From positions 1 through 55,870 of the IMG/VR virus record IMGVR_UViG_3300021961_000124: a DNA stretch of 55,870 nt, one strand, 5' to 3'. Every line of letters begins with the position of its first letter. The stretch's first letter is position 1. The DNA comes from a virus. A program made the translations under genes and the position numbers. Positions 7,951 to 18,330 of this stretch are shown here, piece after piece. The notes beneath the pieces are model-generated. The model made no database searches, was not told the DNA's origin, and worked only from the letters and a program-made list of their open reading frames with translations.

Positions 7951-10900
7951 TTAAACATTGAATTGATAATTTGCGAACAGAATATATTGCTCATTTATAT
8001 TTCCTTCTGTTTTTTGTACAATGTAACGATCAATTTGAAAATCCAATAGCCTAAAATCAAAACCACTATTTTTTATGTTAACCATAATATCATCAGCAGT
8101 ACCAGGTTTACAGTAGCAAATTGGAACGGCACTGACATATCCAAGCTCTTGGAACCCTGTTTGTGTGGTTCTCATCCATAGCGGTAAATAGTTTCGTTCA
8201 GATTTTCCGATATCCTTTATATTTCTACGCATATTATCTATACTAGATATATATCTTCTTTGATCCTTGCCGTCGGAAACTTTAACTGCATTAGAATCTG
8301 TTTTGATTGTATTTGCAGGAGTTGGTCTTCTGCGCATTGGTTCGCTGTCTGATACTTGCAGTTGCACTAATAGTTCAGAAGTATTTGCTATTTCTACGTA
8401 AAAATCATTATTGTCTACGTTTAAAGGTACTCCGCCGTCTCTAGTATCAATAATAATTTTATCTACTTCAGGATAAAAGAATGTAACAGTTTGACGTCCG
8501 TATACAGGAAGCTGCACAGCACCTAGACCTGTTTTAGTTTCGTCATCTTTTGGTGCAAACTGTATACTATCAACAGTTATATTATTTTTTGTATTTATTA
8601 AAAATTCTTTTTGAGTTTTTCCAGATTTTGGCTTAGCCCTATCAATTATATCTATGTAAATAACTTCATAGATAACATCAGATGTTCCGGGTTCCTTTGC
8701 TACAGCTTTTTTAATGTCTCCCATTAAATATCGAGTTTTCTTATGATTTTTTGCAGCCGCCGAAACAAACTTATCTACTGACTTTGCCTCAATGCCTGCA
8801 TACACTAACATTTTTAGTTTTTTCTGTATTCCAAAACTTTCATCATCAGGTCGATATATGCTTTCAGGAGTAAAAACTTCCGGAGTTGATAAAAATACTC
8901 TGTACTGATTTCTTTGTTCTTGTTTTAAGAACGGAGTTGCGTAAATGTTTGTATAACGAGTAGAATCGCTATCATCAACTAGTAGTGTAAATTCTCTACG
9001 TATAGCAACTAGATTGAATCTATCTCTTGCTTCAACAGTAAACTTATACTCTCTATCAAATGTTGTTAGACCAGGTTGATAACCGTCCCAAGTATTAGCG
9101 CCATTATCAAATGTTGTTAAGCCTAGTTTTCCAGGTTCTGGAAATTGTCTAGCTGATCCTATAATTTCTCCGTACGGGTTCATACGCATACCGTTAGGAA
9201 GTTTACCATCAATGATATTGTATATCATTTTAGTACCCGGTACCGTTGTTTCAGCCTCAACTCTTAGGTTACTAATAAAATTAGCATTTATAGTTCCTAA
9301 ATCAGCATCTGTTAGCCATTGTATTGCCGAATCAATATAACCAATTATACTTAATTCAAATGTCTTAGCAGTGCTTGGTATTACAGTTTCATCTTCACTT
9401 ACTATTACAATATTTTTAGAAAAGAAATCATTTTTAAATAAAGCAATACCGATGTTTCTTCCTTGATTAATTTGACTAATTAATGGTACGTCAAAACTAA
9501 TTCTATCTTCGTTGTCTCTTAACAGTTTAACAGTTATTTCGCTACTGTCTGTGCTGGTGTCAAAAAAGTTTTTTACGTTTGTAATAATTCTACTTTCAGC
9601 AGTACTTAGAATTTTAATTTTCCAACGGTTTTGGTCTATAATATCAATATAAGGTGTACCACCAAACTTATATTCTAGAGCCTGATATGTAGCAGTAATA
9701 ACATCTTCATTACTTAAATCACGTATCGTCTCTGCTATTTCAACCCATTTGTCCTCTTCAAAAATAATTTGAACAACTCCATCTACTGTTATTAAATTTC
9801 CGTCAATATCAGTTTGTGGTTGTATGTTATGAGCTGATAAACAGCGATATATTTTGCCGTTGCCACCGGACTCTACAGTATAAACAGCTATGTCGTTTGC
9901 AAAGTAGTTTTCATATAAATCTATGTTTTGCGGAACACCAAATGGAAGTATTGGATCAGTTGAAGGATCTGTTTGAATTATTTCATATTCTATATAAGGT
10001 AGTATGTCTTGTATAACATAACCTTCGTCATCATTAAATCTAATAGTTCTGCCTTGGTATTTTTCTTTGTCTTTTTCGTTTAACCTAGATACAAATATAT
10101 GATCTTGACCGGTTCTAGCTGTTCTGCTTGTTATAAGAGATACATTTGGGCCAATAGTATCGTTGACATAAATTAAATCATAGTCTGCGTTCCTATCATC
10201 TATGTTTATTACAGAATATTCGCGTTTGTTAAGTAGTATTTTTCTTCCTATTAGTTCTTTTAGATCAGAAATACCATCTACACTAGTTAAATCTGTTTTA
10301 TATACTTTAAAGAAATCTTTTCCTAATAAAGTATCTTCATAGAATGTTCCAAAAATTGTAGCTGTTTCTAAATCACCTTCAAATCTAGTTGCTTTAATTG
10401 TAAACTTATAGTCTCGTGTAACAGCTGGTTGATAAGGAACCCTACCTGTTAGTTCCCCTGTTGATGAATCAAGTTCTAACCCCGGAGGCAATATACTAGG
10501 AGTGCCGTCGTCATTTACATCTTCTAAGGTATAAACAACATTTCCGACTAGAGTAGAGTTATCAACTATATCTAAGTAAACAGATACATAATTTGATGCT
10601 CTTTTAAATCCTAAATTTCTAGGGGTTACCCATACTGGAGTTCTAAGATGGGTAACGTCTGCTGTAAACACACCAGTACTTGATTTCATCACAGTATTAT
10701 CTGAGCGTAAAAAGTCATCGCCTACAACGTAAATGTTGAACTCTCTACGAGCAAATGTGTCGCCGTCAGTTACTGTTACAGCAAATGGATAATAGCGGTT
10801 TAGTTTTCTTAAACTAACAGTTGATTCAGAATAGTCAAACGAAGTTGTATCGTAGTAAAAACTGCCGTAACCGTTTCCTGGCAAAACAGCATAATCAAAC

Positions 10901-11469
10901 GGAAAATCTCCGTATGGCATTGAATCGTACTGTCCGCTAGTAAACCTTTTATCTAAACTTAATAAAGGTTCAACTATGCCTGTTAGTTTACCATCTCTTG
11001 ATAATTTAATTCCTGGAGGAAGTGTACCATCACCGTCAGCGATAAAATAATCTAATACATCGCCCGCAGGCAAATCATTATCTGTTGCTAGTAACTGGAA
11101 GTCAATTATTTCGCTATCTAAAATAAAGTAAGTAGTTGCGCTACCTACCGGTAATAGACCTGGAGCGGTTAGCCATACTGGATCGTCAGGACCAACAACT
11201 ATGAATTTTAAAGTTCTGTCGTCAAAGTATCCCTCCCAGTGGGCACGAAGTACAACATTTGAAACAGTATCTGTAACTACTTCAAACGGTGTACCTACAA
11301 CTTTTGTTCCTTCAATACGTAAACCTGCAGGAAGATTTCCGCTGATGATTTCTAACTCGATACCCTGATATCCATTTGCTACAGGCAAGGCTATTTCAAT
11401 AAGGTTTCTTTCTATTAGAAGCCCTATTTGAGTTCCACTTATTACGTTCCAAAGAGATATATCAGCCAT
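7951..11469 (-). CDS. Large virion protein with putative Ig (He_PIG-like) repeats
   Basis: 1172 aa, no signal peptide. At least three repeats have the He_PIG-like ending LPPGIKLSRDGKLTG (about residue 150), LPPGLELDSSTGELTG (about 330) and LPNGMRMNPYGEIIG (about 760), each followed by a YKFTVEA-type strand. Such cadherin/Ig-like repeats occur in tail-fibre and adhesion proteins and may mediate binding to cell-surface glycans. Its position between fibre genes and a late promoter 21-28 bases upstream support a virion role. No enzymatic motif is seen. Confidence 0.75.
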   Translation of the reverse strand: MADISLWNVISGTQIGLLIERNLIEIALPVANGYQGIELEIISGNLPAGLRIEGTKVVGTPFEVVTDTVSNVVLRAHWEGYFDDRTLKFIVVGPDDPVWLTAPGLLPVGSATTYFILDSEIIDFQLLATDNDLPAGDVLDYFIADGDGTLPPGIKLSRDGKLTGIVEPLLSLDKRFTSGQYDSMPYGDFPFDYAVLPGNGYGSFYYDTTSFDYSESTVSLRKLNRYYPFAVTVTDGDTFARREFNIYVVGDDFLRSDNTVMKSSTGVFTADVTHLRTPVWVTPRNLGFKRASNYVSVYLDIVDNSTLVGNVVYTLEDVNDDGTPSILPPGLELDSSTGELTGRVPYQPAVTRDYKFTIKATRFEGDLETATIFGTFYEDTLLGKDFFKVYKTDLTSVDGISDLKELIGRKILLNKREYSVINIDDRNADYDLIYVNDTIGPNVSLITSRTARTGQDHIFVSRLNEKDKEKYQGRTIRFNDDEGYVIQDILPYIEYEIIQTDPSTDPILPFGVPQNIDLYENYFANDIAVYTVESGGNGKIYRCLSAHNIQPQTDIDGNLITVDGVVQIIFEEDKWVEIAETIRDLSNEDVITATYQALEYKFGGTPYIDIIDQNRWKIKILSTAESRIITNVKNFFDTSTDSSEITVKLLRDNEDRISFDVPLISQINQGRNIGIALFKNDFFSKNIVIVSEDETVIPSTAKTFELSIIGYIDSAIQWLTDADLGTINANFISNLRVEAETTVPGTKMIYNIIDGKLPNGMRMNPYGEIIGSARQFPEPGKLGLTTFDNGANTWDGYQPGLTTFDREYKFTVEARDRFNLVAIRREFTLLVDDSDSTRYTNIYATPFLKQEQRNQYRVFLSTPEVFTPESIYRPDDESFGIQKKLKMLVYAGIEAKSVDKFVSAAAKNHKKTRYLMGDIKKAVAKEPGTSDVIYEVIYIDIIDRAKPKSGKTQKEFLINTKNNITVDSIQFAPKDDETKTGLGAVQLPVYGRQTVTFFYPEVDKIIIDTRDGGVPLNVDNNDFYVEIANTSELLVQLQVSDSEPMRRRPTPANTIKTDSNAVKVSDGKDQRRYISSIDNMRRNIKDIGKSERNYLPLWMRTTQTGFQELGYVSAVPICYCKPGTADDIMVNIKNSGFDFRLLDFQIDRYIVQKTEGNINEQYILFANYQFNV

Positions 11470-11478
11470 TTAACACAC

Positions 11479-11503
11479 TTCCTTTACAGTATTTATCGTA
11501 AAG
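11479..11503 (-). promoter_or_regulatory. Late promoter inside a hairpin that covers the ribosome-binding site
   Basis: Minus strand GATAAATA (11490-11497) lies in the loop of the inverted repeat CTTTAC/GTAAAG (arms 11498-11503 and 11482-11487). The downstream arm overlaps the AAAGGAAG ribosome-binding site of the gene starting at 11469. Transcripts starting at the late promoter would lack the upstream arm. Confidence 0.55.
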
Positions 11504-11507
11504 ATTG

Positions 11508-12218
11508 TTATAGTGTGCCGCCTTCAATTGTCCTGTATTCGGGGTGTGGAAATGTGCCAAAGTCTATGTCTAGCTCTGATGATAGCCACTGCACTACATT
11601 TGAGTAATTTACGCCTAATACACCAAAATCCCAGTAGTTATTAAACCACAAGTTAATATCTCTAATATCAATACTGTGTACTAGACCTGTTAAATTGCCT
11701 GTAAAAGACCCTGTTACATTAGTAGCATCAACATTGCCAATGTTTAAAAGGTTATTTCCTTGGCCGTCTAGATCTCCACCTAGCTGCGGAGTTGTATCGT
11801 TGGATAATTCTCTCCAACCTGTATAATTAATTCTTAATGCGTCACCAACAACAGAAGTAACAATATCTTGGCCACCTTGAACATTTAATGTTGCTATTTC
11901 TTCTAAAACAATAGTGCCAGTGTCTGGATTAACTGTTAGTTTTTTTAATCCGCCGTTTGCGTTTATTGTAACACTCTCATTGTTTGATTCTAGGGTTACA
12001 TCTGTTCCGGCAATGATTTTTTTAAACTGTAACTCATAGCCAACAAGCTGTGCAAAAAGTCCTTCGCCGCTATCTCCTAGATTTACAGCAGTTGACCTTT
12101 CGTAATCTCTAAGATCTAACTCCTCAAAGTTGTTGTTTACCTTAACAAAGGCTTCACGGAGGTCATCACCTGTGCCGTCGTTAGCTGTAATTCCTATGTT
12201 TATTAATTGAATTGCCAT
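11508..12218 (-). CDS. Short tail-fibre/adapter protein
   Basis: 236 aa. The N-terminus, INIGITANDGTGDDLREAF then KVNNNFEEL, is the repeated anchor module of this fibre locus. The middle has LTVNPDTGTIVLEEIATLNV and NDTTPQLGGDLDGQGNNLLN, a motif also found in the 1314-aa fibre (DDTSPQLGGNLNGQ), which indicates modular exchange between fibres. The C-terminus is Trp-rich (LWFNNYWDFGVLGVNYSNVV). Likely a fibre subunit or adapter; not assignable to a named T4 gene. Confidence 0.7.
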   Translation of the reverse strand: MAIQLINIGITANDGTGDDLREAFVKVNNNFEELDLRDYERSTAVNLGDSGEGLFAQLVGYELQFKKIIAGTDVTLESNNESVTINANGGLKKLTVNPDTGTIVLEEIATLNVQGGQDIVTSVVGDALRINYTGWRELSNDTTPQLGGDLDGQGNNLLNIGNVDATNVTGSFTGNLTGLVHSIDIRDINLWFNNYWDFGVLGVNYSNVVQWLSSELDIDFGTFPHPEYRTIEGGTL

Positions 12219-12239
12219 GTAATTCTCCGTTTTTAATAT

Positions 12240-13793
12240 TTAGCTAGAGGTTATCTTTAACGTATATGCTCTGTTAAAAGGTTGAAACGCAAATCTATTT
12301 TCACTACCTAGCAAACTTCTAGTATTAGTGTAATCAACTTCGCTACCGCTACTGTATAGTTTTCCATTTCTAGACTTCCCTAGCAGCCATTGAGTAAGCT
12401 CTGCTGTGGTCTTATCTGGATTTAGTTGTAAGTACAATGCAGCTAATCCGGTTATTTGTGGAGCCGCCATACTTGTTCCGCTAATGTTTGTTTGCTTGTA
12501 ATTACTATCTAAATAATAATTTTGCGATCCAGCCCCCCAACTATTTGTATTACTGGTTGAACTCATTATGTTGGTACCGGGAGCCCATATGTTTACTCCG
12601 GGACCACATTCACTACTGATTGCCTTTTGCTCCAAACCTCCAGCATGAATAGCACTATCAACGTTACCAACTATAAATGCTTCATCGGAGTATGGACTAG
12701 AACCCCTATTATAGTAAACAAGACCATTGTTTGTAATAGCATAGTTGTTATAATCGAGACCGTTTTCGACATCTATTTTATGGTATTGATTGCCTGCTGC
12801 AATAACTACATGAACACCTTCGTCAATTAGTTCTTGAACGTCAACATCGATAGAACTTACACGTACATTAGTGTAATAAGTAGTTCCATCGCTTAACGGT
12901 ACAAGGCCAAGTGCCCAACGTTCGCTACCAGTATCTATAGCAGTTCCTGAAAATGTAGTACCTCTATAATTAATGCTGCTTACACTAGTATAGGTGGCAT
13001 AATAGCCCCAACTCATATTAACTATAGTAGGACGTTTAACTCCAGTAATAGGATCAACAGGTTTATTACGATGCCAAAGTTTAATTATATCAAAACAATT
13101 AGATTGTGAAATACCACTGTAAGGATCTGTACTACCTTCTAAACCTGCTACTTTTACTGCATAAATTCTTGCATCCTTAGCCCAACCAAAAGTTTTTCCG
13201 GCGGCAATGCCAGCAACATGTGTACCGTGACCATCATAATCTGTATAAAATTCAGTTGGCATGGTTCCGGTGAGTCCGCTTTCCGCATACCAGTCAATCT
13301 CGTAAACACGACTGTTTCCTTGTGAATCTTGAAACTCTGGATGATCTGCTTGTATGCCGCTATCTTGTATAATAATGTCTACTCCAGTGCCTTCTAGAGT
13401 ATAAGTATAGCCACCGGCTACATTGTTGCCTATATAAGGATTACTTTCGGCAATTATTCTACGTAGACCCCAATTTACATGAGACCCACTATCACTAGTT
13501 GTTTTTGCAAAGTCTGATTCTTGTATTGCTCTGCGCTTTATTATTAGATCGTCTCTTTGTTCGGGCGGAATTTCTACATCATACACTCTAGGATCACTGC
13601 GTAGTTGAGCGGCCTCAGCGTCTGTTAGTGCATAGTGACACATACGCAAACTGCCATCACGATTGTTAACTATGTCTACTCTACGTGTAGGAACAAAGCC
13701 GTCGTCTTCGCTAGCGTTTTCTATTTGTTCCCAAAAGGCATCATAGTCAACATCTCGATTTAAACTAACAATATATTCTTTTGTTTCACTCAC
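12240..13793 (-). CDS. Subtilisin-like serine protease (S8) in the fibre locus
   Basis: 517 aa with a full catalytic triad: Asp about 144 (IIIQDSGIQADHPEF), His about 192 (DGHGTHVAGIAAG) and Ser about 441 (ISGTSMAAPQITG), plus the oxyanion Asn in IAAGNQYHK. Residues ~1-95 look like an I9-type propeptide (KEYIVSLNRDVDYDAFWEQI), so self-processing is likely. No signal peptide, so it probably acts in virion assembly or on the particle, for example on fibre maturation or host surface protein degradation; this is inference from its place between fibre genes. Confidence 0.9.
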   Translation of the reverse strand: MSETKEYIVSLNRDVDYDAFWEQIENASEDDGFVPTRRVDIVNNRDGSLRMCHYALTDAEAAQLRSDPRVYDVEIPPEQRDDLIIKRRAIQESDFAKTTSDSGSHVNWGLRRIIAESNPYIGNNVAGGYTYTLEGTGVDIIIQDSGIQADHPEFQDSQGNSRVYEIDWYAESGLTGTMPTEFYTDYDGHGTHVAGIAAGKTFGWAKDARIYAVKVAGLEGSTDPYSGISQSNCFDIIKLWHRNKPVDPITGVKRPTIVNMSWGYYATYTSVSSINYRGTTFSGTAIDTGSERWALGLVPLSDGTTYYTNVRVSSIDVDVQELIDEGVHVVIAAGNQYHKIDVENGLDYNNYAITNNGLVYYNRGSSPYSDEAFIVGNVDSAIHAGGLEQKAISSECGPGVNIWAPGTNIMSSTSNTNSWGAGSQNYYLDSNYKQTNISGTSMAAPQITGLAALYLQLNPDKTTAELTQWLLGKSRNGKLYSSGSEVDYTNTRSLLGSENRFAFQPFNRAYTLKITSS

Positions 13794-13816
13794 AGTTTAA
13801 TCCTATTAGTTAAATC

Positions 13817-16800
13817 TTATGCGCCAGTTCCGCTATTAAGTGCTTTGACCAGTGTAGCCAATCTGTCAATGGCTGCACCTATAGTTATTGGAGCGGTTCC
13901 GCTCCAGTCCCCTGGTGTTTCTGCTGTATATGCTAGTGATCCATTTACTGTACCGTTAACTAATAAATCTTTAATCGTTAAATCACCAGTAATTATTACA
14001 TCGCCAGTTATGGTGCTAGTGTTAATTATAGTACCAGTCAAGTCACTCCAAAATACGTATAGGTCAACATCAACTTCTGAATTTACTAGAGTCCATGTTG
14101 TAAGATCTGAACTGGCTGCACGATACACTTCTTCGTAATCGTTGCCAATGTAGAAATAACCATTGACGTAGTCCATAGCATCAATGAAAACACCGTGGCT
14201 TGCCCTTGCTGTTGCTGTGCCTGTGAAAGTGTCAAGAGCACTGAAGTCTGAAGGTGTAGTCAATGTTTGATCATCATACAGTATATTTCCAGCACCAACA
14301 TTTAGATAATATGTTCCGTTGTATCCTGCGACGCTAGAACCTGTGATTACAATTTTCTCACCATTTTTAATAACACCGTTGCCTGCTTCTGTTGGGATTG
14401 AAGTGTATGTGAGTGCGCCTGTACTGTTGTTAATATCTGTGACAGTAAAATCAAACGGATGTATTGTAACAAATTCCCAAGTGCTACCGTTGTCTGTAGT
14501 ATAAACCACATGACCATCTTCGGTTCCAGTTGCAATTACACCGTCACCTCCTGCGGCTGTGTCACTGAACGCCGGAACAGTATATCCTATTGCATTTGAC
14601 AGACTGGTTAATGGATTGTTTTCCGTCCAGGTACCTGTGCGTGGATCGGTGCTGGTATTAACGGCACTGGTTGAGTCATTAAACACATACCATGAAGATC
14701 CACTCCATGCTGTAAACAACCCATTCTCCGCATAATCTACGGCAGTGCTAAACTGATTGGCAGTTGTTGGATTGGAGCTCAAATCAGTAATGTAAACACC
14801 GCCGTTCACACTGGTTGCTTGTACTGAAAACGCCCATCCCACACCGTTGTAGTCAACGTCACTGAATCTACTGTTCTCACTTCCACCAGCTGCTAAGTCA
14901 TTTAACAGTCCAGCATCTGTGATAGTTTTCCAAATCCAGTTAATGCCATCTGTAGAATAGCCCCATCCGCAGGTTTGTGGCGTTCCAGCATAATAACCTG
15001 CTGCAACAAAATAATTGTTTGCGTAGAGCATGTTGGTTATGTACAAAGATGTAGATATTGCAACTGCGGTTCCTGGTGAACTGAAACTGGTATATCCAAG
15101 ATCACCACTATCATTTGCCACAACAATAGTTGTTCCATCAGTTGCAATTGAACCAACAAAAATACCAGAATCAACTGGGCTGGACCATGTTGTTCCATCG
15201 GTGGATGTGATTATATTTCCGTCATCATTGCCTACAGCAAACGCATAAGTTGTTGTTGCACTACCAACACCACCACCGCCTGATGGGTCAGCATAGGTTA
15301 ATTCTTTTGTAGTAGCATTATAGTAAACTGCTTTGGCAGTATTACCTGTATCTTCTCTAACTGGATTGATATACAAACCTGATTGATCACCGTTCAATGG
15401 TGTACTTGAAGCATTGATCATAATGCTGTTAGCAGGCTGGTTAGGTGTACCGTCTCCATCCATGTTACCGCGAGCTGCTTTGAAACCAATAGCAACTGAG
15501 TAGTCGCCTTGATCAGTTGCACCAGCACAGAAACCTATACCTACTGCTCCGACGCCTTGTGTAACATTACCTGATCCACGTCCTACAGCAATCGCTTGAT
15601 TACCCTGTGTGTTGTAACCTGCACCTTCACCTAGAGCAACGGCACTATGACCTTGACTAGTTTCTCCTGCTCCTTGACCAAATGCTATAGAATCTCCATC
15701 ATTGTCTTTAATAACAGCGCCGTTGGTTAATGTTATTGTGTTGAATGTAACATCGTCTGCTGAGTTGACTAATTCTACCCAGTTGCCTGCGTGTGCAAAG
15801 TAGCCTTTACCTGTTGCGTGTACATGCGCAAACATACCATGATATATGTTTGCATTAGGTAACTCCCCTAGTGTACCGTAAACATTCGAATATACAATTT
15901 TACCTGTAGTAGTAATATCATATGTTTGGCCATTTAAGTTACCACCTAATTGCGGAGATGTATCGTCGACTAAATTAAATGTAATATCACTTGTTAGTGC
16001 TAGTGTTCCTGTGCCTGCTGGTATAGTATGTGTGTTGAGTGTTCCAACTACTTCAACTCCAGATGAACTAATATTAAATCTAGTTGTTTCTGTAGCACCA
16101 CTTTTTGTTAGAAATGTAAAACTTCCGCCATCTACACCAACAACATTCCCAACTCCGTGTAACTCACCTGGGAGGGTCAGTGTGCCATTACCTTCAAATC
16201 TCCAGTAATTTGAACCAGTTAGTTCACCAATATCTACATAATAAGGGGAGTTGCCAGCGTCAATGCTCATTCCCCAGTTGTTTGATAAATCACCTGTTCT
16301 AGCAAATATAGCTGTTTGAGTTTGTGTCGATTGTAGGGTACCCGGAAATTCTAAAGTAGGAACAGTTCCTTCACCAATGTCACCGTATATAAAACTCCAA
16401 GTCTTATCACCAGTTGTTACAGTCCAGTTACTATCTACTTCTACATTCGCCTTTAATACTCCAGCTACGCCGTCTACTAGTAGTGTACTATCATCTGCAA
16501 ATACAGAACCATTCATGTCGCCATTAAAAAACAATGCCGTGCCACCAACTACCACAGAATCTACATACTGTTTTGTGGCAACATCTTGTAAATTAATTGG
16601 ATCTGAAACATTTGTTATTCTACTACCACTTGCAACTATATCACCTACTCCAGCAGCAGCATCTAAAACAATGTTGTTTCCAGATTCAATCGTAACAATA
16701 CCTAATCCGGTAAATTCTAAACTGTTAGCAGTAATAGTGTCAAGGGTAATGTTTACTGCTGACAAATCTGGAGGTGTATATGTAAATACACCATTTGTAT

Positions 16801-17761
16801 TGTTGTATACTAATGTTCCAGATCCTGATGCAGGATTTGACACTACACTAAAAGCAGTAAGGTCGATACTTCCGCCGCCACCTGCGCCAGTTAAAATGTC
16901 AACACCATTTATTGTAGATCCTGCTGGAAGGTTAACTGCTCCGCCTGTCGATGTAATTGTAGCATCACCAAGGTAAATTGATGTACCACTTAGATACAAA
17001 TCTCTAAATTTGTGTGTAGCATCACCAATATCATATTCTTCATTGGTATTGGGTACTATATGACCTTTAACTGTACCGTCTAAGTTAATGGCATTATTGA
17101 TACCATCTACTAGAACTGTAGAATCGTCACCAAAAACTGAACCAACAAAATCTGCAATTATACCATTTTCAACAATTTCGTTAATAGTTGAGCTAATTAA
17201 TGAATCTACGTCTGCAGAATTTACAAATCCAAGATCATTTGTAAATTCTGATAGTGCTGTTGGTGCGCCGCCTAATGATGCATAAGCAATTTCATTAGTG
17301 TCTGCATTAAATATTAAACTTCCATCTCTACCTCTAAGATTAGCTATTACACTAGATGCATATATAGTTCTCCATCTTAAATAAGATGCACCTATATCAA
17401 ACGCAGCCGTCTCAGTTGGGTTAATAGATCCTGTAACACTCATGTTCCAAACATGTAAATCGTTTAGTTGGTCTAATTCACCAAATTCTAACCTAGTTCC
17501 ATCAGAGCTTACTCTTACGTATTTGTTTTCATGTCCTTCATATGTAGCAGGAGTGTCTTCTAATTCAATAAACGCTGTAGGCAAAACAGGTTTCCCTGCA
17601 ATTTCAATCTTTGCAGCACGTATTGTACCTAACGCATTAATGTCTTTTACTTCTTCGATATTGTTAGTTCGAAGATATAAATTGTCATCAGTTGGTAGTT
17701 CTTTTAATTTATTACCATCCGTTGGATCAATTATTAGTGGAATTCTGTTTGCCATGCTCAA
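13817..17761 (-). CDS. Tail-fibre protein with YadA-like head repeats
   Basis: 1314 aa. Fibre features include DDSTVLVDGINNAINLDGTV-type repeats shared with the plus-strand fibre at 34103, APATKQYV-like region (DVATKQYVDSVVVGG), and around residues 690-760 a run of AVALGEGAGYNTQG, AIAVGRGSGNVTQG and AVGIGFCAGATDQG units, the left-handed helix repeats of YadA/Hia heads that trimerise. A region at about 830-1150 resembles a beta-propeller-like sequence (VAVGNDDGNIITSTDGTTW). The C-terminus, WSGTAPITIGAAIDRLATLV, is shared with the small protein at 17787. Confidence 0.8.
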   Translation of the reverse strand: MSMANRIPLIIDPTDGNKLKELPTDDNLYLRTNNIEEVKDINALGTIRAAKIEIAGKPVLPTAFIELEDTPATYEGHENKYVRVSSDGTRLEFGELDQLNDLHVWNMSVTGSINPTETAAFDIGASYLRWRTIYASSVIANLRGRDGSLIFNADTNEIAYASLGGAPTALSEFTNDLGFVNSADVDSLISSTINEIVENGIIADFVGSVFGDDSTVLVDGINNAINLDGTVKGHIVPNTNEEYDIGDATHKFRDLYLSGTSIYLGDATITSTGGAVNLPAGSTINGVDILTGAGGGGSIDLTAFSVVSNPASGSGTLVYNNTNGVFTYTPPDLSAVNITLDTITANSLEFTGLGIVTIESGNNIVLDAAAGVGDIVASGSRITNVSDPINLQDVATKQYVDSVVVGGTALFFNGDMNGSVFADDSTLLVDGVAGVLKANVEVDSNWTVTTGDKTWSFIYGDIGEGTVPTLEFPGTLQSTQTQTAIFARTGDLSNNWGMSIDAGNSPYYVDIGELTGSNYWRFEGNGTLTLPGELHGVGNVVGVDGGSFTFLTKSGATETTRFNISSSGVEVVGTLNTHTIPAGTGTLALTSDITFNLVDDTSPQLGGNLNGQTYDITTTGKIVYSNVYGTLGELPNANIYHGMFAHVHATGKGYFAHAGNWVELVNSADDVTFNTITLTNGAVIKDNDGDSIAFGQGAGETSQGHSAVALGEGAGYNTQGNQAIAVGRGSGNVTQGVGAVGIGFCAGATDQGDYSVAIGFKAARGNMDGDGTPNQPANSIMINASSTPLNGDQSGLYINPVREDTGNTAKAVYYNATTKELTYADPSGGGGVGSATTTYAFAVGNDDGNIITSTDGTTWSSPVDSGIFVGSIATDGTTIVVANDSGDLGYTSFSSPGTAVAISTSLYITNMLYANNYFVAAGYYAGTPQTCGWGYSTDGINWIWKTITDAGLLNDLAAGGSENSRFSDVDYNGVGWAFSVQATSVNGGVYITDLSSNPTTANQFSTAVDYAENGLFTAWSGSSWYVFNDSTSAVNTSTDPRTGTWTENNPLTSLSNAIGYTVPAFSDTAAGGDGVIATGTEDGHVVYTTDNGSTWEFVTIHPFDFTVTDINNSTGALTYTSIPTEAGNGVIKNGEKIVITGSSVAGYNGTYYLNVGAGNILYDDQTLTTPSDFSALDTFTGTATARASHGVFIDAMDYVNGYFYIGNDYEEVYRAASSDLTTWTLVNSEVDVDLYVFWSDLTGTIINTSTITGDVIITGDLTIKDLLVNGTVNGSLAYTAETPGDWSGTAPITIGAAIDRLATLVKALNSGTGA

Positions 17762-17786
17762 ATCCTGTTCATTTTATATATTTACC

Positions 17787-18194
17787 TTAAATTGGAACTT
17801 CGCCATTTAGCGCATATATTGCACTTGCTATTCTGTCCAATGCTTCGCTAACAGTCTTTGGAGCAGGAGCGTCCCAGTGTACATTTGATTCTGGTATGTA
17901 TTTTAGCGATCCATTGTTGACTATTAGATCTCCTTCTGCTGACATGCTTAGTCTTGTTCCAGTTAAATAAACAAAATCTTTTATGTACACATCCGCCCAT
18001 TGTTTGTTTGAACTACCTATATCATAGCTTCCGTCAGTACCAGGAAGTAACGATGATTCAAGTGCAGACGGATCTGCAAAATTAGCATCATACAACTCAT
18101 TAAAGTTATTGTTAATTTTTGTAAATGCTGCACGTAAAGGATCCCCGTCACCTTTATTTTCACTTGTACCTATATTAACCAGTTGTTTTGCCAT
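17787..18194 (-). CDS. Short fibre adapter protein
   Basis: 135 aa. The N-terminal anchor module (LVNIGTSENKGDGDPLRAAF then TKINNNFNELYD) matches those of the 236-aa and 2912-aa proteins, and the C-terminus HWDAPAPKTVSEALDRIASA resembles the end of the 1314-aa fibre. It is thus an anchor module joined almost directly to a terminal module, likely a short fibre or an adapter. Its 5' end overlaps the 51-aa gene by 20 bases. Confidence 0.68.
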   Translation of the reverse strand: MAKQLVNIGTSENKGDGDPLRAAFTKINNNFNELYDANFADPSALESSLLPGTDGSYDIGSSNKQWADVYIKDFVYLTGTRLSMSAEGDLIVNNGSLKYIPESNVHWDAPAPKTVSEALDRIASAIYALNGEVPI

Positions 18195-18330
18195 TTTGAG
18201 TATTTCCCTTTTGAACAGTGATTCTTAGTTTAGTAGGAGTAACAACAACTTGACGTTGTTGTTTATCCCTACTTACTATAGTTTTTGCCTTACCAGCATC
18301 AACCATACGTTTTATTTGATTTTGGTCCAT
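18175..18330 (-). CDS. Small basic conserved phage protein
   Basis: 51 codons, MDQNQIKRMVDAGKAKTIVS then a basic Gln/Val-rich tail. Its ATG overlaps the stop of the 2912-aa fibre as TAATG and its stop lies inside the next gene, so it is probably expressed by re-initiation. Short IKxMVxAGKAxT proteins are found beside structural genes of T4-like phages; function unknown. Confidence 0.6.
   Translation of the reverse strand: MDQNQIKRMVDAGKAKTIVSRDKQQRQVVVTPTKLRITVQKGNTQNGKTTG

Noticed and set aside
16377-16976. 199-codon plus-strand ORF inside the 1314-aa fibre gene
   Set aside because: It is a reverse-strand shadow of repetitive, stop-poor fibre sequence with low-complexity Pro/Ser/Thr composition and no family features.
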